Counted from the stretch's first letter, positions 22,948 to 36,997 are shown. The stretch is DNA of 64,000 bases from Batkoa obscura (GCA_030770535.1 JASVEC010000079.1:19346-83345), one strand, 5' to 3'. The notes: generated from the letters alone by a model not told the origin. Translations and numbers: made by a program.

Positions 22948-25900
22948 TCTTCTTTTATAGTGTAAATTTTATTGGGTAAATTGAATCCATAAATTAGCCT
23001 TTCTACATTAAAATGAACAAAGCCTGATGAAATACTTACAAATGATTACTTTATTTCTAAACTTAATTTTGGAAGATAATCTTTTCAAGGGAAATTTACA
23101 TCTTAAATGCATTTAAATTAATAGTATAAATTTAACTAATTTACTTCAGATATATAATAAAATTTCTTATAATATTTAAAATGTTGGTATGTCTAATAGA
23201 TTTATAGTGTTATATTAATAATCGTATTCTATATTGCTGATTATTCAAATAATTTTATCTTTGTTAATATAATTAATAATATATCATAATTTGTAAATAC
23301 AAACGACTTCTTATTGGCTTAATTTATTATTTAGATTATACTTGATTAATAATATGCCAAGTTACTTAGCTAAATAACTAAATTTAGTACTTTTCTCAGA
23401 CAATTAAAAAAAACTTTTTACAATAATATATTAAAACATTAAAACAGAACTTGACCTACCTTAAATTGTAAGATTTTAAATTAAATGAATATCGTTCTAG
23501 AATTTAAATGCCATTTGAACTACTATTTTATGAATTGTATATTAATTATTCTTTAAAATAAAATAAAAGCCAAACAAGGAAAATCTAAATAGATAGAAAG
23601 TGTGATGGTGGCATTTGTACTATTACTTTAATAAATGTGGATTCAAATAGCGTATACTTATTACTGTTATTGAAATTCCATTATCTGATTATAATATAAA
23701 ATCAGCGATATTTATAGGTTAAAGTGATTTAAATATCAAATTGGCGTTATTTGATCCAAATCTCTTTATTGTTTATTATGGTATTTAAATAGATATAAAG
23801 TTTTAAAATAGCTGTTTTTGGATGTCTTTGAATGTTTTTTTTAGAAACCATGTGCCTATAGTAGTATTTATTTGGTGATTTGATAACAAAGGAATTCTGC
23901 TATAGATAAAGCTAGTTGGCCATTATAATAAGTAATACTAGGTCTAAGTGCGTCTTGCACAAGGATATCGTATCCCTTCTTAGTCTGTCTGAACCTGAAG
24001 GAGGAAAGAATAAGTTGGTTATCCAGAAAATATTTACATTCAGGAACATATGCCTAGGTTGAAATAGGGTCAACATAGAAGCCGATTCTTTTAAACAATT
24101 TAATTACCCGGTTCTTATTTCTCTTGCTTATTTGTTTTTCCAGGATATAAGAAATATGTACATTTTCGGCTAAAACCCTCGTAAGTCAACCTTATAAAGA
24201 AGCAACTGTTTATAACCTTGTTTTAATTTTTGAGTTTTAAAACAGTCATTATAATTAAAAGGTATATCTTTGTGATTTGATTTAATCTTTTTTATCTACA
24301 ACCATAATAACAAAGTATTGAAAGTTATAAATTGAACTTTAAATAAAATAGTGGAAACGTAATATAAATCAGATTTTGCCTAATAATAAATTTTACTATT
24401 TTGCTATAAAAGCTATCAGCGTTCTAAAGCCACTAGCAACTCAAATAGTTTTTACACTTAGATACATCCAAACCATAAGACAGACAATGCTAGTATACTA
24501 AAAAATGAACAAAAAGGCAGTCTAATTAAATATCAATACTATTTCTCTAAGTCAAATATTTAAATCTTTGATAAATATATAAAAGAATTGTTATAGGCAT
24601 ATTAGTCATAAACAACAAAATAATCTATATAAATCTATAAATTAATGGAAACGAAAGTAATAATGAAAATAAACTAAAAACCTGTTAAAAGAACTATTAA
24701 ACAACTTCTATAATTAGGGAATAACTATTACTTAAAGCTATATATAAGAATTTGCAAATGGAAAAATACGCTATGAAGTTTGCAGAATAATACTTCTGTA
24801 TATTCTTTAATATTCTTATTCAAAGCAAATCTTATTAGCATTCAAACAACATCATTGAAAAAATAATTTAGGCATTATTTAAATATAAGCCATATTGTAT
24901 TTATGATATTTACCTGGATTATTAATTTATTAAATAAGCTATAAATTATTTAAGCAAACAACTAAAAATAATAAAGAATAGGTGTATAACAAATATAGTA
25001 AATAAATTCCAATTTAAAAATTGAGGGATAGTATTAAAATAAATCCCAATCAAGTTTTGAATAGAAGCCCGAAAATGCTGTTTAGCCGATTAACCAGCAT
25101 ATAAACTTTCAAAAAGCTAAAAACTGATTTTTAGGATTAAATAGCAGTGCTAATTACTATTATGAGGACTGCTTTTGGTCTATAAAATTCCATTTTTTAT
25201 TATAATATTCTTGTTGCAAAATTAATCAAAAAAGGATGATCATTGCATTTTTTTAATTTAGCTAGTATACTAATTTTTACGACCTTTGAATCATACCTGT
25301 AAAGTATTAGAGTAAAAATAATATTGGGAGTGTTTTTTTGGCTTCATTAGTTTTTCCACCTTTTAAACACTATTTGAGCGGAAAAATTCTTAGTAAAATC
25401 CCTAAACGTAAAAAAACATCTCCATATAGTATTATCGACATTTTGTTGGTGTAACTAATGTTTTGCTTATCATGCAAAGAACTTGTTCTATTTAGTTCAA
25501 AATTATAATCCAAATCGTCAAACAATCTATAAATAAAATAATAAACATCTTATCTTCATGCCACAAGGATTCCTATGTTCAACCCTCAAAAAAAAACTTA
25601 ATGGTATTACAAGCGGATAGTTTAAAGAAAATTTCAATAAAATCCAATGTTCTAGTTGATAGAAACATAATTGTAGCGCATTAATATGATATTTTGCTTC
25701 TTTTCGATTAATATCATGGTATAATGTATAATATCACTATATAAGCTAACAATGCTATTAGGGATATACAATCTATGATGGCGTTAGTAATACACAATAT
25801 AAGGATGGTCGGTTTAAGGCTTTTGACTTTTTAGACCTCTTGTTAGCTTTATAACAATAGTTTATCGTTTATAAAAATCCTATCCTATTTGGTTATTTAG

Positions 25901-26181
25901 ATGAGTAAATCCAAGAAACTAATAATACGCTAAAAGACTGTAGCTTAAATTATGCTGGAAGTATATTAAATTGATAAAAAAATCCTCTAATGTTTTATTA
26001 TAAGAACTAGATAACTATAGTGTCTAAAATAGCTGCAGATATTAAGATATTTTTAGTGTAAGAAATATGCATGGTGAAAAAAGAGGCTTTATTCTAAAAA
26101 TAGAAAACTGCGTAAAGAAAGAGATAAATTAAAAATATAAATAGGCAAGGTGTAGAAAGATAAATTCATTATAAACTGTAT
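22948..26181. other. 3.2-kb spacer before ABC copy 2
   Basis: No gene seen. One MITE (25325-25423). The stretch 25990-26125 is the diverged shoulder matching 4131-4270, and 26126-26181 is within the near-identical arm. Confidence 0.55.
25325..25423 (-). mobile_element. Foldback MITE, copy 7
   Basis: TGGGAGTG to CATCTCC with ATAT on both sides (25321-25324, 25424-25427). Confidence 0.87.
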
Positions 26182-28964
26182 ATGTTTATAATTAGTATAG
26201 TTTTAACACCAATATTTTACATTATTAGTTCTAGTTATATTAATATAAGAAAACGTATCAATCACGACCTAAAATATTCAAACTATTACAATATTAATGA
26301 GATATTATCAAATATCTTAAGTAAATGCCTTCTCATATTTCATATCATTGAAGAAATTATTTTGCATTATTTTAAACTTTCCAATAGTTATAATAGTAAT
26401 TTGAGATATATCCTTTGCTCCATATTTTTGATAGTAAATGCTTTGAATTATTTTAATTTCAAATTATCTTTCAATTATGTTTTAATACCATTGTATAGTG
26501 TTGATATAGTTAACACAGCAGTAGATTGTATAAGTGGATACTATGGTAATTTCGACTAATTTGTAAATTGTTATAAATACTAACTACTACTTTAGCTAAT
26601 AATATGACTAGCTATTATATAGTAGTAATTTTATTACTTAAATGCTCAAGTTATATATGTATAATTTCTAATTTATACAAAGATATTATTTGTAATTATA
26701 TCAATAAGCTTAAAGGTACTATTAGGAGCCTTTGTAAAGCTTTCAAGTTAATTCTACCCTTTTATATATCCCTCATCAATAAAAAATATATATTTGAGGT
26801 TGGTATAGCTACAACAGCTATTGTTCTTGGAAGAATAGCTAATTTCTATACCCCAGTCTATTTGAAAAGAGCGATTGATTTGGTAGAATTAAAGCTCTCT
26901 GATGAAAGTAAGAGAATTTATTTTATAATAGAATTTTTAACTCATATTTTCAGATGCAAAAACTACTTTCTGGAATGATTATCTTTATACCTTTATACCT
27001 TATTTTTTATTTAAATATGCTGATGAAGTAAATATTATATAGCTGATATATAAACAATAATTAAGTTTTAGATGAACATATTTTATACCATCCAAAATAA
27101 ATATTTTGAAAAAGTCAACAGAGAGATTGAAATCTCAATATCAACTATGATATTTGACAAAGTCATTTGTCTTCCATATAATCATCGTGTTAAAAATAAT
27201 CACTCCAAATTGCTTCATTCAATAGTAATATAATATCTTTATTTTGTTTTATTTATTTAAAACTTAAGTAGGACTCAATTGCTAGGGAATTAAAAGACGT
27301 ATTTTATAATACAGTTATTATTTGCAATTTAGATATTATTGACTATTTTATTTCTATTCGTGTTTACCATGATGCATTTGGCTTAGTTTCTACTTTAATA
27401 TTTATTTTTTCCACTATTATATATATGGGAATCGATACGTTTTATTCAAACAATAGGTAGTGTCATACAAAATGTAATTAGAGTTACTAAAATTGATTAG
27501 GGAAGATACAGATGATTTCAAAACTGAAGAAGATAATTTGGAGGATATAATTAATGATAATATAAGAGGATTTGATATTGTTAAATTTTTCGTAGGTGAA
27601 AAGAGAGAGTCTAAACGTTATCAAGAATCATTGAGAAAAAGATGCAATGAGAGATCTAATTTTTATTCATATTCAACGAAAGAATTAGTATTAGATATTT
27701 TAAAGAATATATGCTTTGCAATTTGTGGATCTATTTGTGCTTTTAAAATTTATAATGGGAACGGAAAGCCAAGTGATTTTGTTTATTTTGCATCTTTTTT
27801 TGATGATATTTTTTATGGGGTAACGATAACATTAAAATAAATGATCAATATTAAATCATCCTTTAATTAGATATACAATTTCCGTCATCTTTTTTCCAAC
27901 TTATCAGACGCAATCTCTAGCTCTAAGGAACTACTGGACATCACCGACTTACCAGTTACCTTTAAACTTGAAGATGATCCTAAATACATTGATGTTATTA
28001 GTAACCATCCCATTGAATTTAGTAAGTATACCTGCATACTATTTTTAGTAAATTAATTAGATTAATAGGGAATGTTTCTTTCAGTTATGAAGATAAACCA
28101 TTGCTTATAAAGGATATTAGTTTAAAAGTAAGTAAAGGGAAAACTTTAGCAATTGTTGGTAACTCTGGAAACGGAAAATCAACTTTAGTTAAATTATTGA
28201 GTAAATTTTATCATCCAACATCAGGAGATATCTTGGTTAATGGTGAAAGCATTAAAACTCTTGATGAAAGGGTAGTAAGATCTTTTTTTAGTATTGTTCC
28301 TCAGGTAGTTTAAAATTTACCATTTCAATTCAAAGTTTGCTAATCTATACCAAAAGTCGCTCTCATTGTTTAATAACTCATTTAAATATAATATAAAATA
28401 TGGGAATCCAAATGCTAGTGATGAGGAGATGATCGAGGCAGCTAAAAAGGCACAAATTCATGAAATGATCATAAATCAACCTGATGGTTATGACACAAAA
28501 GTTGGAGGATCAGGTTTAACCCTTTCTGGAGGTGAAATGCAAAGAATAGCATTAGGTATTATATTTTTGTTACCTTAAATTATAGTAATTGACTTTTATT
28601 AGCCCGAGTATTTTTAAAAAATTCACCAGTTATTATACTTGATGAAGCTACTTCATCATTGGATAAGTAACTAACATAAGATCTTTAATTTCTTAGTTAA
28701 CCTTATTATTTTAGTATCACAGAGAACCTTTTGCAAAAAGCTTTAAAGAATCTCTCAAGAGAAAAGAAAACTATGGTCATTATTGCACATAGACTGACAA
28801 CCATAAAACATGCTGATTGTATTATATGGTAACTAAATTACTTTAATTTGATAAGCATGACTAAAATAGGATCTAGTTTGAAGGATGGTAAAATCCATGA
28901 ACGAGGCACACATGACGATCTTTTAAAGCTTAAAGGGGAGTACTATAAGCTTTGGAGTAACCAT
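26126..28964 (+). repeat. Right arm of the 2.84-kb inverted repeat
   Basis: Near-identical reverse complement of 1292-4130. The 22-kb spacer between the arms holds seven annotated features: the RBM39-like gene, the four-helix gene, two P450s, two ceramidases and several MITEs. Confidence 0.9.
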
Positions 28965-28973
28965 AAAAAATAA
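26182..28973 (+). CDS. HMT1/ABCB6-like half-size ABC transporter, copy 2
   Basis: Introns at 26546-26595, 26908-26953, 27028-27071, 27225-27271, 27457-27500, 27820-27870, 28022-28068, 28305-28356, 28556-28602, 28667-28714 and 28829-28876 leave 2268 nt, exactly 755 codons plus stop. Residues 1-150 are an extra hydrophobic domain. The core membrane domain starts near LPFYISLINKKYIFEVG. Walker A is near residue 549, the signature LSGGE near 654, Walker B near 674-685 and the H-loop histidine near 710. This layout (extra N-terminal domain, membrane domain, one ATPase domain) is that of HMT1/ABCB6, which transports thiol-metal complexes or porphyrins as a homodimer. Substrate is inferred only. A MITE sits 19 nt after the stop codon; copy 1 lacks it. 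Confidence 0.88.
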
Positions 28974-29863
28974 GAAATAAAATTTTCTATATGGAGGTGT
29001 TTTTTTGACTTCATTATTTTTTCCATTTTTTAAGCACTATTTGAATGGAAAATTTGTTAGTAAAATTTTTAAACACACAACACATTCCCATATGATAGTA
29101 TTGATAATACTATATTAACATTATGGAAATTTTATAGATGCAATATGGCACTAAAGGATTGATAAGATCTAACATTTCATAAAAGCAAAGAAAAAGAGGG
29201 TTTCAAAGTTAAGTATTTCATTACAAACAATAAAAATATTATTTATTGAATTTTATTTGTATAATAAAATTTATTTGGATAGTATCTTATTAGCAGTCAT
29301 ATAAAGTATATTATCAAAACAAACAAAAGACCCATCAAGGTTATAAAAATTATTTCTTATTTTTAATATAAATATTCAAAATACTTGGGTAAATTTTGAC
29401 AAGTTTTTCAGCATTAAAACTTGACATTATATGTTACCAAAAGAAAAAATATAGATAGTATTATTTTTATTAGCCTTTCTGTCATTCTTTTTTTACTATA
29501 CTTTAGCATTCCAAGAGTGTTTTTCCTACACAACTTGTACTCTTAAACCTTGAAGACACAAAAGAGCTCAAGTATTTTATCCCTGAAAGCCATAGTAAAG
29601 TAATGACATGTATTTTTGGAGCTATAAATATTTATAGCTTTAAAGTGATTTTTGTTTCTAGCATAGCAAAGAATTGTTAATACTATCTCCTGCTTCAAAT
29701 ATACTTTAACTTATATTTTCTAACCATTTTTATACAAACATGAAAATTTCATCTTATTAAATTTTGATTGGGTTTCTAATTTTGATCATTTACTTAATTT
29801 ACTCAAATATTGATTTAAAACTTTGAGACTTCTAAACCTTTTAGATAAAAGAAGCCATATAAA
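28974..29863. other. Spacer between ABC copy 2 and POLD2
   Basis: Holds the MITE at 28993-29089 and presumably both the ABC 3' end and the POLD2 promoter. No gene seen. Confidence 0.5.
28993..29089 (-). mobile_element. Foldback MITE, copy 8
   Basis: GGAGGTG to CATTCCC with ATAT on both sides (28989-28992, 29090-29093). It begins 19 nt beyond the ABC stop, so it may lie in the 3' UTR of that transcript. Confidence 0.88.
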
Positions 29864-31503
29864 ATGATGGCCAAATCCAAACTGGAAGACAAAGAATTCA
29901 ATGTTGAAGACGAAAGGTTCAAAATCAAACGATATGATTACACGCCCCAATATTGTCACTATTATCAGGCGAGACTTTATGCTTTAAAAGAGAGAGTGGA
30001 TCATGTGGTACAACAAGAATGTAAACAAAGAGGTAAGTTTTTTATTTATTCATTTTTATTTTAAAAATCTGTGTTTAGGTTTAATTTACTGTTCAATTTC
30101 AAACCTCGTTGATGATGAGCTATGTTTTATTAGTGGCATTGTTTTTGTTAATTTGAAAAAAAGACCGAGCATTGTACAAGAGGCAAAAGAAAAGGTATAT
30201 ATATAAATAAAGTTTACAATAGTTATATTTATTTTTTTGTAATTCAGCTTTGGGTAGTTGAAGAAGAAAAAGTAGATTATTATTATAGTGAGGAAGATGA
30301 AATTTACATCGAAGATTTTACAAGTAGGCTTCAATTAGTAAATGTTAGTATTCCTTTGATTACAGGTAACAGTTTAAACTATAAAGTTTCCATGGTGTCT
30401 ATAATATATTATATGATATAGGTAGTGTTTGTGCTGTCATTGGTAAAAAGATACATGGCGGTAAATTTCATGTAGATGAAGTTTACTTTCCTGAGCAGTT
30501 AAAACAAAAATATTTATTGAAAGATATTGGTAATTTAGTTATGTTTCGTTAAAAAAACGCTAACTTATTTACTAGATTCCAGTAATAATAATGAGAAACA
30601 ATACATTGGATTTATTTCTGGATTAGAAATTGATCAAAATGGGATTTCTAACAACTTAATGTTGCTAAAAGAATATCTTATGGGCTTTTACGAATCTGAT
30701 GGGGTAAGAGTTATAAGCTAAAAGAGTAAAAATAAATAATAACAATGAGAATAGATAGCTAAAGATATAATTCAATTAATAATAGCTGGAAATACATTTG
30801 GGGATGATTGTAATCTAAAGGTACTAGGAAATAATTACACATCATAGACTACTACAATATTTTTAGAAAACAAGGTTAATAATGAATAGATACTTTAAAG
30901 ACTTAAGTCATAGTTTACCTATACATTTAATGAGTGGAGAAAAAGATATCAGTACTTTTATTTCATTACCTCAACAACCCCTTCATAGAAGTTTGTTTTA
31001 TGATACAGATAAAACTAAGTTCAAAACAGTACCCAATCCATATAATTATAATGTTCATAACTTAAAGTAAGTAATAACTGATGTTGTATAATATCCAAAT
31101 ATAATATTATTGGTAGTATATTAGGTAGCAGTGGAATTAATGATGAGGCAATTCAAAAGAATAGCGATAAATTTGATCAAATCGAAGCATTAAATTATTG
31201 TTTAAAAGTCCATAATTTGTTTCCTAATGCCCCTGATACGTCATCTACCTATCCATTTAATGATGTGGATCCTTTTATTATTGACGAGTTACCGCATATA
31301 CTTTTTACTGCAAATCATCCAACTTTTGAAACAAAATTAATTCATCGTAAGTCACTTCAATAATAATTAAAACCTATTGAACTTTTTATTTAGAAAATGG
31401 CCAAAAAACTCGCCTAATGACAATACCCAAGTTTAAAGATAATCCAAGCTTAATTTTGATTGAAGTGAACACACTAGATTATCATGTAATAAATTTTGCA
31501 TAA
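29864..31503 (+). CDS. POLD2: DNA polymerase delta subunit 2 (B subunit)
   Basis: Eight introns (30033-30078, 30195-30247, 30366-30421, 30530-30575, 30704-30754, 30821-30866, 31067-31116, 31347-31393) leave 1245 nt, 414 residues. Recognisable landmarks are KRYDYTPQYCHYYQARL at the N-terminus, NLKKRPSIVQEAKEK, SEEDEIYIEDFTSRL, the core LMSGEKD followed by LPQQPLHRSLF, NPYNYNVHNLNILGSSG, and APDTSSTYPFNDVDPFIIDE near the C-terminus. These match the B subunit, which bridges the catalytic and C subunits of the lagging-strand replicase in the nucleus. As in other B subunits the phosphoesterase-like domain should be inactive. The gene is convergent with RPN11, only 45 bp between stops. Confidence 0.95.
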
Positions 31504-31548
31504 ATAAATTAATAAAAATAGAATGTTTGATTTTAAACTTTACTTTAT

Positions 31549-32731
<1,183 letters not shown>

Positions 32732-32905
32732 TTTCTTAGTTTATAATAATAAAAGTAGTTAAGCAAATCTAAGCTAAAGTTTAAGCTTATGAAATTAAAA
32801 ATGACTTACGTCAGCTAAACCAATCATTTTTAAGTTTGAAACTTTATAACTTTAATTTATTTTATTAATATCACTAATACTTTACAAATAATAAGAGATA
32901 ACAGT

Positions 32906-34046
32906 ATGCAGCGTAACAATTTCCTAACAAAAGTCGTCCAGTGCATGGAAAAGATAGCACCTTTATCCTTGGCTGAAAAAAGTTGGGATAACGTTGGATT
33001 ACTATTAGGTAAAAAGAGAACCGAATCTTGCAAAGGAATGATTAATTAAATATAATAGAGTCTCCAGCAAATAGTAACAGAAAACTAAATAAGGTATTTC
33101 TGACTATTGATCTTACGACCCAAACTTTAAAGGAAGCGATCGAACAACAAACTGATGTCATCATTGCTTATCATCCACCTATCTTTAAAGGGCTTAAAAG
33201 ATTAACTTTTGACGATGTTAAACAAAAAATTGTTATTGAGTCAATTTCAAATAACATTTCAATCTATTCACCACATACCGCTGCTGATAACTGTTTATTT
33301 GGTGGTAAGCTGGTATTGCATATTTTGATATAAAACCTAAATGGTTTAGTTAATGATTGGATCTCAGACGCATTTAAAAATAAAATGGAGTGTTTTCCTA
33401 TTAATCCAGCAAATGAAGTCAGTGAAGGTAAATGATTTATTTTTATACTTTGACTTAAGTTAATATATTTTAAATAGCACAAGAAGGCTCAGGCTCAGGG
33501 AGAATAGTAAAACTAAAAGAAAAAGAAAGTTTTAATAGCATATTAAATCAGGTTAAAACTCACTTTAACTTAAATAATAGTAATTTTGATTTAACATACT
33601 TTGCTTTTTTTAATTGTTTTATAAGTAAGGGTAGCTAAATCTTTTCATCATCAATCAGATAGTACTCAGCCAGACATTACTTCGATAGCTATTTGTGCCG
33701 GATCAGGTATACATTATTATTTATAATCGAAAATAGTTTAATTAAGGATAAAGGTTCCTCGTTATTACTCGGTGTGGATGCAGATATTTATTTAACTGGA
33801 GAAATGAGTCATCATGATTTATTAGCTTGTGTTGAAGCTGGAAAATCAGTTATTTTAGGTAAATAGTAATAAAGTTATTTAATATAAAATTAGAACTTTC
33901 ATTTAGGGGAGCACTCGAACTCGGAAAGGGGGTATTTATCAAATTATTTAAAGCCCAAATTGGAAAAGGAGCTAAATAGTTTGAACTTAGATAATGTTGA
34001 AGTTGTAGTTTCTAAATTAGATAAAGACCCTGTTTCTATTGAATAA
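32906..34046 (+). CDS. NIF3: NIF3-family protein
   Basis: Introns at 33009-33058, 33305-33349, 33428-33477, 33580-33625, 33707-33753 and 33859-33906 leave 855 nt, 284 residues. Family landmarks: ESWDN-like SWDNVGLLL near the N-terminus, VFLTIDLT, IIAYHPPIF with a metal-binding His, YSPHTAADN, and C-terminal ADIYLTGEMSHHDLLACVEAG and LGEHSNSERG carrying the remaining metal ligands. NIF3/DUF34 proteins are metal-binding and almost universal; their reaction is unsettled. Shares a short divergent promoter region with RPN11. Confidence 0.93.
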
Positions 34047-34192
34047 TGTAATGTGTACCATTTCATTTCAATTACTTATATAAAAATAAATAAAGTTAAA
34101 ATCAAAGATTTATTATTACAAGATTTATTTAGAAAAATTAAAAACGATTAGTAACTATTAAAGAGAAAAAAAGAAATGAAAGCAAAAGTAAG

Positions 34193-34834
34193 CTAATGTC
34201 GAGTATTGAAATAGTTATTCAAAAGAGTATAAGCTATCTCTAAATAGTACTTATTTGTATCTGTTAGTGAAGATTGAATAGATTGTAGGCTAAAATAATG
34301 AAATAGATAGTTTATATGGCTAAAGTATAAATTAGACTTAGCGCAATGCTCGGATTTAAAATAGCTATTGACTGTAACAAATGAGACTACTAATAATGTA
34401 AAGTTATAAACTGGTGATTCCATGTTTTGTTTGAGAAATTCAATATCAGTTTCTGATAGTATTATGTTACTACTATTACTTAGTTTTGCAGAATATAAGT
34501 CAATTATAGTCAGATCTTCTTTATCAAAGTTATAAAGTAACGTATTGTCATTAATATAGTTTACGGGTACATTAGATGAAATGGAAATGGTGGAAGTAGC
34601 TATGCTTAAATGATTACTATAAGTCAATTTAGCATCATCACTTAATAATTGGTTAAGACTAGTGGCTTTATTGTAAGGGGAGGTGACAACAACAGAAGAA
34701 ACTTCAGATCTTGGAGAAGATACTTGGGAAACAAGTTCAATATTATCTTCCAATAAAGAATATAAATCACAATTTATATTGCTTTTGTCAATATTGTTAT
34801 TTGATTGATAATGACTATAGAGACTTTGAAACAT
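34193..34834 (-). CDS. 213-residue family of unknown function, member A
   Basis: Intronless, 213 residues. The N-terminus carries LYSLLEDNIELVS and SSPRSE, then LNQLLSDDAKLTYSNHLS. A predicted helical region from about residue 95 to the end follows, with YNFTLLVVSFVTVNSYFKS and KYYLEIAYTLLNNYFNT. No membrane span, signal peptide or known catalytic motif. The pattern of YNFTLL..., a YF pair and a serine-glutamine step is faintly like the start of the fungal-specific transcription factor middle domain, which I offer only as a guess. Its middle 253 bp are identical to member B, while its last 15 residues resemble member C more. Confidence 0.75.
   Translation of the reverse strand: MFQSLYSHYQSNNNIDKSNINCDLYSLLEDNIELVSQVSSPRSEVSSVVVTSPYNKATSLNQLLSDDAKLTYSNHLSIATSTISISSNVPVNYINDNTLLYNFDKEDLTIIDLYSAKLSNSSNIILSETDIEFLKQNMESPVYNFTLLVVSFVTVNSYFKSEHCAKSNLYFSHINYLFHYFSLQSIQSSLTDTNKYYLEIAYTLLNNYFNTRH
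34252..34504 (-). repeat. 253-bp identity tract shared with member B
   Basis: Matches 37057-37309 without a single difference, then diverges abruptly on both sides while remaining homologous. Consistent with gene conversion. Confidence 0.9.
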
Positions 34835-35020
34835 TAGTAATAGGAATAGGTTTATATCTTTGTTTTGTATTTCATAATTTTACTTCTTTTTTATCTTTAT
34901 ATATTTTGCTATAATTTTAAATTTCTTGGCTGATCGAGTTTTAGTAACAATCATGTATTGTTCTTATTAATTTTTCCACAAGTGAACAGATTGTATTTCT
35001 ACATAAAATCCAGGAAATAC

Positions 35021-35033
35021 AAATTCCGCAAAA
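35021..35033 (-). promoter_or_regulatory. Conserved upstream block of member A
   Basis: AAATTCCGCAAAA lies 187 bp before the ATG. The same block occurs 202 bp before member B, in a background that has otherwise diverged. Confidence 0.4.
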
Positions 35034-35636
35034 TCACTTTTATTTATGGTTTTTACAAAACAATTAATTTCATTTTAAATGAATTAGCGATTTCTTGGCT
35101 AGATTTGTTGTTCATTAGAATGCAACCAATAAAATTGCTTTTGGCATAGTTCACAATTTATTTCAATATACTTTACTTTTATTACAAATCTATTAATGAC
35201 TTAGACACATTTATAACTATAATACAAGCTTAGTTATCAAATGAAAAGAATAAACTTAACTAAAAATAGAGGAATTTGTTATTTAAACATTAGCTTTGTA
35301 TTTCCAATATAATTTTAATTAAAAGTTATTGATTATTTCTTTAAAAATGAAGTGGCAGTATTTTTTACATTTCTATATTTGGTTAACTTAATCTAATTGT
35401 TCGTGATAGGTTCTTATATTTCAAATAATGGGTTTTTTTTTGCGCATCTTGAGGAAATTAGAAACTAGAAGTTTTTTGAAAAAACTATTGAGCTCAGTTT
35501 CTATATAAACCCTTTTTATAATTGAAATTGCTCTAAGGAGGATAATCATCTATATGGTTAAGTTTGATTAAACTTAAATTCACGACTTTATTTTAATGAT
35601 TTATACTAATTGTATTTTTTAATGTGATTAACTAAT

Positions 35637-35735
35637 GGGAATGTTTTTTTTGGTTTCATTACTCTTTCCATTTTTTAAGCGCTATTTGAGCGAAAAATTT
35701 GTTAGTAAAATTCTTAAACACAAAAATACATCCCC
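35637..35735 (-). mobile_element. Foldback MITE, copy 9
   Basis: GGGAATG to CATCCCC with TAAT on both sides (35633-35636, 35736-35739), one of the clearest duplications that is not ATAT. Confidence 0.9.
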
Positions 35736-35950
35736 TAATACTACAAAAAACTTTAAGTTCAGTATAGGATGGTATTACTGATATAATACTTTAACGTTCC
35801 GTTATGTACTCAACGTTTAATGATTCAAAACAATTTGAAAGAGTTTGTGATACGGTTTATAAATACAGATCAAGCTATAAAATAGAATAAGCGATCCTTT
35901 CTTGATAATAAAATGTCATTATGTAGTTTTTGAAAACTTCCTTAACATAT

Positions 35951-36047
35951 GCGGATGTGTTTTTGTGTTCAAGAACTTTACTAGCAATTTTTCCGCCCAA
36001 ATACTGCTTAAAAGATGGAAAAAGTCATGAAGCCAAAAAAATATCCC
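35951..36047 (+). mobile_element. Foldback MITE, copy 10
   Basis: GCGGATG to ATATCCC with ATAT on both sides (35947-35950, 36048-36051). Confidence 0.87.
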
Positions 36048-36997
36048 ATATATTCTTCCATTTACTTATTATTTTTGTGTTGACCATTAATCTTTTATGA
36101 TATTTACTCTGAATTATTCATTTCTCGTTGCGCAGATCAACAATAAGTATATAATGGTTACAAACCTCCAATTTTAAAATAGGCTGTTAAAATATTTCAA
36201 CTTTGAGTAATGAGAGTTCATAAAATAGAGCCGTTTAAGTACACCGAACTTTAAACAAATAGTAATACATGCCTATATAGACGCATACAGAACATATAAG
36301 CTTGGTTTAATTATTGAGGAATGGAGATAGATTTCTGAAAGTTGCAATAAAATAAATCAGTGCTCAGAATAATTTTTTATCAATTATAGTAAGAACAATG
36401 TATATTATTTTGTTTTAGTCCTACTTCTAACAAAATTAGGTAACGGACAACATAATAGAAACTTCGTCAATTACTCTCTAACTATTTTAAAATATTCTCG
36501 TAACACCATCATATCCTTATTACATTTATATAGAAAGGAATGGTTAGGTCATATATCAATCCACAATTTGTAATTGAGAAGCTACAACATTTATAATGGT
36601 GTGGATATTGATAATAATGCTTTTATAAAAACTTAACTTTAGTCCCAATCTCATTAGCTGCTATGAAATTGAATAATAGTGTTTAAGTAGTTCCTTAAAA
36701 TAATTATATATTACATGATGTTGAATTTTTTTTCAATAGCATTAAAGTTAATTTAACGTAACATTGGGAGTACTTTTTTTTATAGTTTTATAATACACAA
36801 CGGATTAAAAAATCTGAACGTGAAAAATTGTTTAGCTATAATAGCCATATGCTATAGACAATAATAAACTATATAATAAAATAGATAAAAAAGGGAAATG
36901 ATAATTGTAAAATTTACGTTTTCTTTAAAGTATTTACTAACGAACAAAAATGATTTGTATAAACTCCAAAGTAAAAAAGATAAATAAAATAACTAAA

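Larger units (their letters stand above)
34835..36997. other. Promoter of member A and MITE-bearing spacer
   Basis: The first 300 bp share short blocks with the region upstream of member B (see 35021). Two MITEs (35637, 35951) follow in opposite orientation. No gene seen. Confidence 0.5.

Noticed and set aside
30086-30334. 82-codon minus-strand frame inside POLD2
   Set aside because: Antisense to confirmed POLD2 exons and an intron.
36760-36800. Sequence ttgggagtactttttttta resembling a MITE end
   Set aside because: The remaining 80 bp do not match the family; could be a deeply decayed end but not supportable.
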